From contig OX638132.1 in assembly GCA_951804985.1 (NCBI GenBank), forward strand, positions 102,476,026 through 102,540,025: a stretch of 64,000 nucleotides of DNA, given 5' to 3'. The position numbers and the translations under genes were made by a program. Position 1 is the first letter of the stretch, and each line of letters opens with the position of its first letter. The notes under the pieces were generated by a model. It worked only from the letters and a program-made list of their open reading frames with translations, did no database searches and was not told where the DNA came from. Of the stretch, positions 44,300 through 55,653 are shown piece after piece. The DNA is from Dryomyza anilis (lineage: Eukaryota; Arthropoda; Insecta; Diptera; Dryomyzidae).

Positions 44300-45455
44300 A
44301 TTCCGCAAGAACAAGATCGACCATACAAGAACAAGCACGAGTCTAACATGGCTTGAAATGCACAAGAACAACGACAAGAGTCTTAAATTCATTTGAAATG
44401 CCCAAGAACAATGACAAGAGTCTTAAATTCATTTCAAAATAATTTTTGAATTTTGAAACTGAATAACAAAATCGATCTGCCGATGCAAGAACGACCCTGA
44501 AAGAGCAAGATTAACAATTTTTTTTCATTCGTAAATATTCAAATTTCAAAGTGTTTTTGAATGAAAACTGACTAACGTTGCAAGAACAAGAACAAAATTG
44601 ATATGTGGATGCAAGAACAAGAATGAAGAAATGGAAAATTGGAAAAACAAGACTAAAATTGCAAGAAATGCGCAAGAACAAAGACATTCATTCATAAATA
44701 TTTAAATTACAAAGTGTTTTTGAGTAAAAACTGACTAATACTGCAAGAACAAATCGACATGACGTTGCAAGAACAAGAACTAATAAGAGGACAATTGGAA
44801 AAACAAGACTAAAATTGCAAGAAATGCGCAAGAACAAAGACATTCATTCATAAATATTCAAATTTTAAAGTGTTTTTGAGTAAAAACTGACTATTCCTGC
44901 AAGTACAAGAACAAATCGTCAAGACGATGCTGAACAAGAACGAAGAAGACGACAATTGGAAAAACAAGATTAAAATTGCAAGAACAAAGACATTAATTCA
45001 TAGATATTCAAATTTCAAAATGTTTTTGAGTAAAATCTGACTTATCCTGCAAAAATAAGAACAAATCGACGTGCCGATGCAAGAACAAGAACTAAATTGA
45101 AAGATAATGAGCAAGAACAATACTAACATTGCACAAATTTGTAAACTAAAGTACACTAGTCTTGTATATCGATTTTTTATCATTCATAAATATTTAAATT
45201 TTTAAGTGTTTTTGAATAAAAACTGACTGACCTTGCTGTAAAAAGAAGAAAATCGAACTGCAGATGCAAGAACAAGAACGACCCTGCAAGAAAAGTACTA
45301 AAATTGCAAGAAATTCGACAGAACAAGGACAAGAGACTTGCATATCGCTTTTTCATTCATAAATATTCAAATTTCGATCAAAAACTGATTGATCCTGCAA
45401 GAACAAGAACAGAATAGCCCGGCCGATGCAAGAACACGAATGACTCTGTAAGAAT
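44300..45455. repeat. Tandem array of ~155-185-bp units rich in CAAGAACAAGA
   Basis: Six diverged units are marked by ATTCATAAATATTCAAATTT-like blocks at about 44525, 44688, 44843, 44996, 45180 and 45352. Each is followed by AGTGTTTTTGAGTAAAAACT and GCAAGAACAAGAAC clusters. The CAAGAACAAGA motif is shared with the ends of the hAT-like element at 20639-22178. Confidence 0.75.
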
Positions 45456-45539
45456 AATACCTAGTATCTACTATGGGATTTACTGATTTCAATAAAATGA
45501 AAACCAATAAAAATAAAATAAAATATTTTTTGAAATGTT

Positions 45540-45955
45540 TAATAAAATATCCTACCAGTATCCAGCCAGTTTTACTAGTCACTTGTCAAGTTACTCTCAA
45601 GTGATGTCACGCACTTTCCGACCAGAAACTAGCCTGTAAAACTCTTCGGTTTCTGAGCATTTCCCTATCAGTAACCGGCCAGTTCTTGACTACTTTTACT
45701 GTCAGGAATCTACTCTTGAAATCCCTACCAGTAACCGACCAGTTTTAGACTAGTTTTACTGGAAACAGACCAGTTTTTGACAAGTTCTTGACTACTTTTA
45801 CTGGCAGAGATCTACTCTACAAATCCCTACCAGTACCCGACCAGATTTTCACTAGTTTTACTTGGGTCAAGGTTTCGACTAGTTTTTAATGGCGAGTATA
45901 TATTCTTCGAATTCCTACGTATTTAAACTGCGTAGTAAATTTTTGCTTGGGCCAT
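45540..45955 (-). repeat. CCAGTAAAACTAGTC repeat family, copy 1
   Basis: Built of CCAGTTTTTGACTAG and CCAGTAACCGACCAG units. Its outer ends (CAGTATCCAGCCAGTTTTACT at left, TTTTGCTTGGGCC at right) match, in reverse, the two ends of the copy at 60902-61745. This suggests a defined dispersed element rather than random satellite. Confidence 0.6.
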
Positions 45956-48040
45956 TCCTAATTCAAAATAGAGTATTTTTACCACGATCTTACTTGAATG
46001 ACGCATTTAGGACGTAACGTATATAAGTTGAGAACCTTTTTTGAATGAAACACTGAATCAAATTAGATATTCCGTGTTTGCTGAGCAGTTTTCAAATCTA
46101 TTGTTAATGACTATGAAAGATCATAAAAGTTTAATTTTTATATTTTCATTATTTAATGACCAGAAATTGTTAAATATATTAAAATTTTTGTAAAACTTTT
46201 ATTGATGTTTTTAAATATGTAATTGTCATCAGTTTTACTTTTACAACAACGATATATGAAATACCTATAGCTCATTTTTTATAATATACATGTCCGAATG
46301 ATAAGAATTTCAAAAAACAAAATTGAAATCAAATTAGTGCCGCTTATGCTTTAACGTTTCAAATACGATTGAACATTTGTATTTTGCATTAAAAAATATA
46401 TCAAATTTCCAAATACGTTTAATGTGATTAGATTGATTTGTATTTGAATTTGCTGTCAATCGAAAACTGGAAAATGCCGGTATTGTGTTTTATTTTATCA
46501 ATCAAGTGTATTTCTCAATGCAATTACATTTTACTTTTCATTGATAAAACTTCAAATTGTATATGACGTGTGCATGACAAATATATTTTGTACTACTTTT
46601 ACTTTTTTTTCTCGCTATAATGATTTTATCTATAGAACAAAATTGATTTAATTTATATTTTATATATTTAATTCAAAATACCTTTTAAATATTTTAATTT
46701 GAAATTATTTTAGAACATGTATATTGTACTTGCATAAATTTCGAAACCTTTCACTAAATAAACTCGAACATTTTGACGCATTAACACAATTGAAAGATTA
46801 ATGTGATACGCTACATTAAATCAGCTTAACTCGTTTTAATTATGGCGTCAATATTTTAACAAATGAACTCTTAATTACGCTTTATTTACATATCAAATAC
46901 TATACATGATTTTTGATAAATAAACAAAAAATAAGAGAACATTTTTTGAAGTGGTTGTCAAGCAGTATCATCAAATTCCATTTTAATCACTGCGTTTCCC
47001 AGTAATAATTATCCAACGCTTCGATGTTACAGTAACGTTTCTGAAGTATATCAGATTGCATTACGTCATGCGTCATGCGAACGGGGTCTGTGCCACTGAT
47101 TGCCACTTTTATTTCCACACTTGTTTACCTAGCATTTATTACTCATAACCTACCTTTTAAATCGCTTTTGTTCTTCGCATGTTTCTACGCCTTTAATTTA
47201 GTATTAAAAAAATATATATAATAAATAAAGTAAGTAGTAGGAATTTTGCACATTTATTATTTATTATTTTTAGTCGGCTATAATTGTTAGTTAGGTAGTA
47301 TCTAAGGTTGTTTATAGCAGCTGTTATTGAGTGGCTGGCTGGCTGCGCGATAAAAATACCAGCACACAATGGATGCCAGATGAAAAAGGCAAATAGAATT
47401 TTAAAAGCCCGCCATCTTTTTCAATAGCACCAGCACAGCACAGTACCTACAGAAAACCGGTGTTAATTTGTCGGCGAACGTGTTAATTCATTAGCAAAAT
47501 GCTAACTAATCAATAACGATTTCGCGCCCGCGTACAAACTTCTCTATACTTTAAATTAAAAAATACAAAAAAAATACAAAATTAGCCCTTATTTATGTTG
47601 TTTTCGTGCACAATTTTAGATGTGCTAACGCCAAATACTTGTTTATTTTAAGCGGCACTCTTTTTCAAACGAAAATTGCAACTTGAAGCTTCAAACGATT
47701 TTTTTTGAAATGCGTTCATTCGATTGATCGCAGCTATATTTCTTTGTTAAGCATTTAACTGGTGTAAATTAGATGTGTAAATAGTCTGCGCATGCCGTGT
47801 TATCTAAGAAATGTCGAACCAAGCATATTATAGCAGTTATTAAAATAACAAAACACAAAGTAACTGTGTTGTATTTTTCATATTTTACAAATTCGTTACC
47901 ACTAGGGTCCAGTTTTTCAGTGGTTTAAACTTTTCCACCGTTTTAAAACCTCTACAGTTACTAATCAAATCGGGCAAAATGTCGTTAAATTTTACAGACA
48001 GAAAGAAAATTGCATAAGCATCTATGTACTAGGCCGCTCT
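45956..48040. other. Gene-free AT-rich stretch
   Basis: Mostly featureless AT-rich DNA. 47280-47530 is less AT-rich and repeat-poor. No gene recognised. Confidence 0.3.
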
Positions 48041-48130
48041 AATGCTGCTAAGATTCTCGTAGGAATTTGAAGATTATATACTCGCCAGTGAAAACTAGTC
48101 CAAAACTTGTCGGTTACTGCTAGGGTTTTG
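48040..48130 (+). repeat. CCAGTAAAACTAGTC family fragment
   Basis: Contains CCAGTGAAAACTAGTCC and TTGTCGGTTACTGCTAGGG, as in the copy at 60902. It is cut off by the fold-back element that follows. Confidence 0.5.
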
Positions 48131-48136
48131 AAGAGT

Positions 48137-48385
48137 ATATACAATGTAAAGGATTTTCCAATAAGAGCGCTACAAAAGTTTTTTTCAAGGGGTTTTCAAC
48201 AGGGACGCTACAAAAGTAGAGCGACAGGGACAGCAAACGACGCCATATTTCTTGCCGCTCTTTTGACATTTCTCTTCAGTAAGGTTTGCTATTTCATGAT
48301 GGAAAGATATACGAGCCAACAACGAGTCGAAATTATTAAAATTTACTACCGAAATTCGAATTCGTATATCTTTCCATCATGAAAT
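48137..48385. mobile_element. Fold-back MITE of mariner-like family, copy 3 (right-truncated)
   Basis: The left arm is intact and includes the doubled terminal block (AATAAGAGCGCTACAAAAG then CAACAGGGACGCTACAAAAG). On the + strand ATGGAAAGATATACGAGCC at 48298 opens a frame MERYTSQQRVEIIKIYYRNS, the N-terminus of a mariner-like transposase. The right arm ends after TCTTTCCATCATGAAAT. Confidence 0.75.
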
Positions 48386-48645
48386 CTTCTTACAATGTTG
48401 ATCGTATGAAGGAATAATAGGCTAACAGGAGGGGTAAAGATAGAGTAGTGTCGGTAAATGTTTGTTTTGAACTTGCTAATATCCAAAAATGCCGGGAAAA
48501 CATACGCAGGGAGATTGATCCACAAACGTATCGTGCGACTGAAGAACGAATTCTCCCTATAATGCGTGGTACTGTTGAGAGCCGAGTGGATTACGAAGGG
48601 GTGGGCTTGGTTTGATGCCCGAGTAGAACGAGTGAACACAGACCA
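48386..48645 (-). pseudogene. Non-LTR retrotransposon reverse transcriptase, C-terminal end
   Basis: Read leftwards it codes FFSRTIRLWINLPAYVFPAF followed by DISKFKTNIYRHY. This matches the usual C-terminal end of non-LTR reverse transcriptase ORFs (R-T-x-R-L-W-N-x-L-P ... F-K-x-x-x). A stop and a short 3' tail follow, then the fold-back element. It is a 5'-truncated dead copy. Confidence 0.7.
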
Positions 48646-50158
48646 CGTATTGATAATTTTATTTTTATCTTGTCATAACACGATCAATTATTTGACAAAC
48701 ATGTTTTGGTCACGATCATCTCATTACAACTATGGTAAATTCCTACTAGGGTTAATTAGTGTATTTGCTATTTTTTGCCTTATCATAATCCGACCACTCC
48801 AATGATCATTTCTTTCTCAATTTTCTGTTATAACTATATTTTAAAACATTATAATGATTATGAAAACCGTTTTTCTTTGATTGCTAAATATTTATATAAA
48901 TTTCAGTTTAACATTCTAGAAGTTACACAGATACATTAATATGTATCTCAGAGAAATTACAATACGCTTATCTGCGTATCAAATGGTATCATTAGATAAA
49001 CAGCACTAACGAGCTGTATGTGACACACAAATCTATGTACTTACTAACTACGGGGTAGTGTAGCTAGCTAGCTGCCTTCAGATACAACATCCATCAGCTA
49101 GCTACACATAGATAAATTTGTCAGATACTCAGCAACAGCAGCCGTAGCAGCTACACTTGTCACCAGTAGTTACACTTGAGCAAAGCGTGTTTATGATGAG
49201 TCGTTCGTTTGTTCGTCTGTCTGTCTATTCGAAAACATCTTCAAGTCACACTCGTTTGTATCAATTTGTGCACAGTCTGTGCCTGCCGCTCGCTGTGTCT
49301 GTCTCCAGATTACCATTAAAATGTGTGACAAACTCCACAATTGGAAAATTGTGCACCTTGTGTGCGCATAAATGACCGACCGACCCGACCCGTCGGCGCG
49401 GACATGTTGTATGCCTTCTTGTCGTTGTATCTGTATTTTTTGATCTGCTTTTGTATCTGTGCTGTATTCGAGGCTGCTGTGTGTGCCTTTTAGATTCAAT
49501 TTAATGTGCACATGACGACAATGGCAACACGGTTCGTTTCGGTTCAGCACAGAAACGAAGAACAAAGCATAGCACATTTTCGAGCGGCACTGCATGTCGC
49601 ATAGTTGCTTCTCAATTTTCAATATTGATTAGTTTTAATTATGAGCACTTGGTGATGGTTGTTTGCAAATAAAAACGTCACGCCGCATAATGTTTTATAG
49701 CTTGTTTTGTCACTTGACCGTCGGCGATCAGGGAACAAACGAAATGCTCAAAAAACGCATCTCAAAAGATAATATTTATAATTTGATTATTAAAATTATG
49801 TATTCTTAAATGAAATGCATTTTTTAATAAAAACATTTCCCATAGTATATATTCTATTATAATAGTAATGATGTTTTTAGAGTATTGCTAAATCATATAA
49901 AAATACTAGAGTGATGAAATTTATTACAGAATTATATCATTGTCTAATCAGAGTTGCCTCAGAGTTCATCAGTCTACCACAACAGTCACTGATACAAAAT
50001 GTAAAGTTATTTAAAGTTGCTAACTTGGATTGATTGTGACTTAATTTGATGTCATGTGTATTAAAATACTTCTGAAACTCTTTTTTGAACACTCGATATT
50101 GTCTCAGTATTAATTTCTAACTTTTGTTATGTCAAGACATCAAGAGATATTTGAATAC
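48646..50158. other. Gene-free stretch with a less AT-rich block
   Basis: 49050-49600 is more balanced in composition, with open frames on both strands that lack protein-like features; it may be regulatory. No gene recognised. Confidence 0.3.
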
Positions 50159-50516
50159 AGGGTTTTTCAAATGGGACGCTACAAAAGTAGAGCAACAGGG
50201 ACAGCAAACGACGCCATATTTCTTGCCCTTCTTTTGAAATTTCTGTTCAGTAAGGTTTGCCATTTCATGATGGAAAGATATACAAATTCTAATTTCGGTA
50301 GTAAATTTTAATAATTTCGACTCGTTGTTGGCTCGTATATCTTTCCATCATGAAGATACCTTTCCAAACCTTACTGAAGAGAAATGTCAAAAGAGCGGCA
50401 AGAAATATGGCGTCGTTTGCTGTCCCTGTCGCGCTCTACTTTTGTAGCGTCCCATTTGTAAAACCCTTCAAAAAAACTTTTGTAGCACTCTTATTGATAA
50501 ACACTTTATTTTCTAA
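50159..50516. mobile_element. Fold-back MITE of mariner-like family, copy 4
   Basis: Both arms are present: GGGTTTTTCAAATGGGACGC at left and GCGTCCCATTTGTAAAACCC at right, plus the extra terminal block ending ATTGATAAACACTT before TA. The centre is as in the other copies, with a small insertion (GAAGATACCTTTCC) in the right arm. Confidence 0.75.
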
Positions 50517-50519
50517 ATA

Positions 50520-52095
50520 TGTACTTTTTTCTTTACTTTTTTAAAATTTTTATTTTTTTATGTATCAATTTTTTAAAATATAATTTATTACTTACTATTT
50601 TAAAATTATTATATTTTTAATTATTTTTATTGTATTTTATTTTTTCTTCAATTTGTCGATTTGGTTCTATTCTTGCTTCATTTATATATTGTTTTGCTAT
50701 TTATTAATTTAAATTGTTTTGTTTAATTAATTTGGATTGTTTTTCAATTTTTGTTTGTTTGATAAATTTTGTTTTATAAATTTTATTTTATTTTATAAAT
50801 TTTATTTTATGTAATTTTTTCATCTTTTTTTTTTGTTTGTTTTTTATTATAATATTTCGTTTTTTAAATTCTATTGTTATTTCTCATTTCATTTTTAATT
50901 TCATTCTTTTTATGTGTTTATTTTAGGTTTTTTTTTGTTGATGAATTTTAATTTTTCTATTTTTTATTTGTTTATTTATTTTGTTACATATTGCTGTTTT
51001 TTTTATTTTTGTTTTTAATTTTTATTTTATTTTGATTATTTTTTTATTTATTTTATATAATTTTTTGTTATTTCATTTATAATTTAATTTAATTTGTATG
51101 TGTTTATTTTATTTTTTTTTTGGTTGATGAATTTTAATTTTTTTTTATTTTTCTATTTTTAATTTATTATTTATTTACATACATTTTGCTGTTTTTTATT
51201 TAGTTTTTTTTGTTATTTTTTAACTTTATTTTATTTTGATTATTTTTTTTATTATATTTATTTTTTGTATTTTTGTGTTATTTTTGTGTTTTTGTGGTGT
51301 TATTTTAATATTTTTTTTATTATATATTTTTTTATATTTTTTATTATATTTTTTTTTTATTTAATTTTTTAACTATTTTATTTTTTCATTTATAATTTCA
51401 ATTAATTTATTTTTGTATTTATTAATTATTTTGTTTTTTTTTTAATTTTTATTTTATTTTGTATTTTTTAAAATTTAAATTTAGTTTATTTTGTTTTTTC
51501 TTCTATTAGTTTTGGTTTTTATTTATTTCTTTATATTGTTACATTTTACTACTTTTTTAAAATTTTATTTTGTTTAATTATTTTTTTTTTATTTATTTTG
51601 TATTTATTAATAATTATGTTTTAATTTTTTAATTTTTATTTTATTTTATATTTTTTAATATTTTTTTTTAGTTTATTTATTTTGTTTTTTTTAGTTTGGT
51701 TTTTATTTATTTCTTTATATTGTTACATTTTACTGTTTTTTTTTAATTTTTTTTGTAAATTTTATTTTATTAAATTTTATTTTGTTAATTTTTTTTTTAT
51801 TTATTTATATTATTTAATTATATTTTTTTCTGCTATTTTTTTAATTTTTGTATTTTTTTGTGTTATTTTAATATTTTTATTCATGTGTTATATAAAAATT
51901 TTTACTTTTAGTTTTTTTTTATCTATTTTAATTTTTAATTTTTCATTTATAATTTTAAAATTATTAATTTTTGTATTTATTAAAGAATATAAATTTTTAT
52001 TTAATAATTTTTTAAATTTGTTTTTTTTTAATTTTTATGTTATTTTATTTTTTTTCATTTTTATTTTATTTTGTTTTTTTTATTAATTTTTATTT
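50520..52095. repeat. 1.5 kb T-rich low-complexity tract
   Basis: Almost entirely T and A, with a strong excess of T over A on this strand, made of TTTTATTTTA-like words with scattered TTTGTTTT. The 134-codon open frame at 51682-52086 is a by-product (nearly all Phe, Leu, Ile and Tyr). Confidence 0.85.
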
Positions 52096-53336
52096 TTTGT
52101 AAATTTCTCAGTGACTTACTTACGTTCTATCCATCCATCCTCTTTGCAACCTTGTTCTCTTTTGACGCATTGTTTTTTTTTCTATTGCCTTCGTTAATGG
52201 CAAAGACCCATCTGGACCCTGCACCATTCTAAGGCCGGTAGAAACGTCAGCGGTGACCGCTGCTAATTAAAATTTATATGTGCGATAATCGTGCACCATA
52301 ATTATCGGGCATTCAATCACGCAAAACGTATCAAGTGCTTTGATTGTCGATAAAAACACAAACAGCAGCATAAACTAAAGGAAGTCTCTGATTACGTACA
52401 TTCGATGTACCTACGAAAGTGATGATCAAAATTTACAAAAAAAAAAACCCACTAAATTTTTGCGTTTGCGACATAAAATTACAACAAACACAATCGATGG
52501 TCTGCGCGCTCCAATTGAAGACCTACCAACTACCTTCGTCAGCAAAAGATATCGGTCGGTTGCACGTTGTTTTTATTTGTTTGTGGACGTCATCAAGAAC
52601 ATTCGACGTATATCTCGCACTTTTTTTATCAACCTAATTCGAAGTATTTTTAAATAACACTGTAGTGATAACATATCTGCAGTGAAGTCGTCGTCGATCC
52701 ATTGGTCAGACAATTGTTGCTGACGATTTTAAGGCATATTTCAAAATCTGACACTCTTTTCTTTTTAAAAATAATTTCCATTTCGCGGGTTATCAAGATA
52801 CAACTGTTAGATACATCATAAATCATAACTAATTGAAAGTATTACTTAATAAATAATTTATTTTATTATTTTTTTTTAACAATTGATAAGTTATATCTGC
52901 GACGAGTCTCAAGGTAGCGGATGATATACAACTACTTCAATTTTGTGGTTGATTAAGATACATGCGTTAGATACTTTGTTATCCAAATGTCAAAGCTATG
53001 ATAATTTTATTAACATTTTACAAACACTTACTTGGCATTTAGTACTTGCTTTAGTTAGTACAAAATATTTTCAACAATTTATTGTTTTGTTTTTTATAAA
53101 ATCAATTTCATGTTAATCAAGATAAATTCGTTGAAATACTTTGTTAACATTAACCATAACTATGAAATATTGGACGGGAGCATGTTTCAATTCCATTTTG
53201 ATTGAGTTTTGTATGATATTCATTAGCTTGATTACTTCATGCTCCATACAAAAATTAAAACTTTGCGATTCGTCCCTTGGCTTATTTAATGTTGCTTTCC
53301 GAAATTTTCTGCTCTGCTGTTATCTTCCGAATCCTT
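52096..53336. other. Gene-free stretch
   Basis: 52130-52700 is less AT-rich and apparently unique, and may be regulatory. The remainder is AT-rich with no features. Confidence 0.3.
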
Positions 53337-53760
53337 GATATTCAGTGAATCAAATCGTATAATTACATTTTCTGTAAAAATCTCAGTATTTTTTTTTATA
53401 TAGAATAAACCAAACCAAGTGTAGCCCATTTTTGAAAATTCTGAACTGTGACCTTGAAAGAACGCTCGCTTTAGGAGATACAGAATTTCCAAAGATACAG
53501 AAATTTCGGCTATGAATCCATGATATTCAGTTAACCGAATGGCATTACATTTTCTATAAAAATCCCAGTATTTATTTTATATAGAATAAACCAAACCAAG
53601 TGTAGCCCATTTTTGAAAATTCTGAATTGTGACCTTGAAAAAACGCTCGGTTTAGGAGATACAGAATTTCCAAAGATACACAAATTTCAGCTATGAATCC
53701 ATGATATTCAGTGAATCAAATGGCATCATTATATTTTCTGTAAAAATCATAAAAAAGGGA
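53337..53760. repeat. Tandem repeat of ~181-185 bp
   Basis: Just over two copies begin at GATATTCAGT (53337, 53522 and 53703) and share ATAGAATAAACCAAACCAAG, TGTAGCCCATTTTTGAAAAT and TTTAGGAGATACAGAATTTC. Confidence 0.85.
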
Positions 53761-54709
53761 AAAAAACGCAATTGTTCATATATATTCTTCTAATTTTGAT
53801 CAGAATTCTTCCCCATATATTATTCTAATTTTAATTTTATGCCGAAACTGGAAATTTGTGCCGAATTCTCTCCCATAACATGACCTTCGTTTTCAAGGCA
53901 ACGTATGTCACTCACACTTTTTGAATTCGATTTTTAATACGAAAATGGTTTTAAGAAAATGTGAACCGTTTGCTTTGACTTGAAGATTTAAATATCTTTG
54001 GAAAATATTATTTAGTATTGAAAAATAGAATTTAAAATAAGATCAAAGTTATATAAAAATTTGTATTAAAGGACCATTCCAACATACTTGATTCTGTTTT
54101 TCCAATTTCAAAAACATTACTTCATACTTCTAATTGAGATTCTAAAAATGTATAATATAAATTCTTTTTTAAACATCAGCTAGTTAACTTATAAAAAATA
54201 TATTTTATGCTAGATTCTCGAGAGACTTCCGCTAGATAATTTGCAGACGAAGGGCAAAATAGTAAAAGAGCGTAACGTCTTCATTCATTATTTCTTTCTG
54301 GTATTTACAATAATTTGTTACTTCCTGGTCTTCATGAATTAGTAAAATTCTTTAGTAGAAAAAGTGACATAAATTTTGGAACTCGTGAAAGCTTTTCAAA
54401 TAAGTCACACTGACCGTAATTGAGCACTAATTAATGTTACTGTCTGTGAGTTTCTTTCATTGTCATGCATTGTGTACTTTGCATCAATTAAAGCAGTAAC
54501 TGACTGACGGGCGGTCGGATGGACTGATGGATGGAATGACTAACTGAACGGCCATTTGGCCTTATGTGGGTTGCTGATAATTACCAGCAAATGTCTACAT
54601 TATAGTATTAGGCACATACACACTCTGGACTCATTTAGGGTTCCCAGATGTCTGTGGCACCACTTGACATGACATGTTCACGTGTCTCTCTAGTCAAATA
54701 TTAACATAC
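53761..54709. other. Gene-free AT-rich stretch
   Basis: Nothing recognisable. Confidence 0.3.
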
Positions 54710-54722
54710 TATATTTCGTGTT

Positions 54723-55038
54723 GTAGCCGCGGTAGCTCAGTGGTTAGTGCGTTGGACTGCGAGCCGAAAGGTCCCCGGTTCAAGCCTGGACTGGGGCTAA
54801 CAACATCTTTTCATAGAAACATTTTTCTATACCGCGCTACCTCTCGGCAGTAAATGGCAAACCTACGAGAGTAAAACATTGCCTATGAAAAAGCTCTCAC
54901 CCGCCGTTCGGATTCGGCAATAAACTGTAGGTCCCACCACTTTGAGTACAAATATAACACGCACAGCTCAAAATGGTGAGAGAGCTCGGCCGAAGTTCTA
55001 TACAGGACTGTAGCGCCAAACTATTATATTATTATTAT
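54723..55038 (+). mobile_element. tRNA-derived SINE, copy 5, full length with 13-bp target duplication
   Basis: The best-preserved copy. It starts GTAGCCGCGG, with an A box TAGCTCAGTGGTTAG and a B box GGTTCAAGC spaced as in tRNA genes, a family-specific body and an ATT-repeat tail. TATATTTCGTGTT flanks it on both sides (54710-54722, 55039-55051). The perfect duplication suggests a recent insertion. Confidence 0.95.
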
Positions 55039-55294
55039 TATATTTCGTGTTTGGACAATCGATTGTCTAATAATTATTTATTCGATATCCGTAGATTTGG
55101 GTTATTTTATATTCTAACTGTAAACCAAATGGGGTTTAAAAACGAAAATCTATTTCAATTTTTAATTCCTTTTTTAAAAATGAAAAAGTTTTAAGATTCT
55201 ATTTCAATTTTTATTTCGAAATATTTGAATTTCTAAATATTTAAATATTTTTTTGTTATTGTAAATAATGCCATTAATAATTATTAGAAATGGA

Positions 55295-55653
55295 AATAAA
55301 TACATAAATACATAAATACATAAATACATAAATACATAAATACATAAATACATAAATACATAAATACATAAATACATAAATACATAAATACATAAATACA
55401 TAAATACATAAATACATAAATACATAAATACATAAATACATAAATACATAAATACATAAATACATAAATACATAAATACATAAATACATAAATACATAAA
55501 TACATAAATACATAAATACATAAATACATAAATACATAAATACATAAATACATAAATACATAAATACATAAATACATAAATACATAAATACATAAATACA
55601 TAAATACATAAATACATAAATACATAAATACATAAATACATAAATACATAAAT
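55295..55653. repeat. Pure 8-bp microsatellite (AAATACAT)n
   Basis: About 45 uninterrupted units. Because 8 is not a multiple of 3, all three frames on the - strand read the same eight-residue cycle (YLCIYVFM), which explains several long open frames there. None is a gene. Confidence 0.98.

Noticed and set aside
49191..49622. 143-codon open frame on the - strand
   Set aside because: Lies in a less AT-rich block, with random-looking residues and no splice or domain signals.
51682..52086. 134-codon open frame of Phe, Leu, Ile and Tyr
   Set aside because: By-product of the T-rich low-complexity tract.
54723..54800. Possible functional tRNA gene (also at the head of the other four copies)
   Set aside because: The A and B boxes are present, but the anticodon arm does not pair well and the sequence continues into a shared SINE body with a target duplication.
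55295..55653. CRISPR-like array
   Set aside because: The 8-bp repeat has no spacers, and the DNA is clearly eukaryotic.
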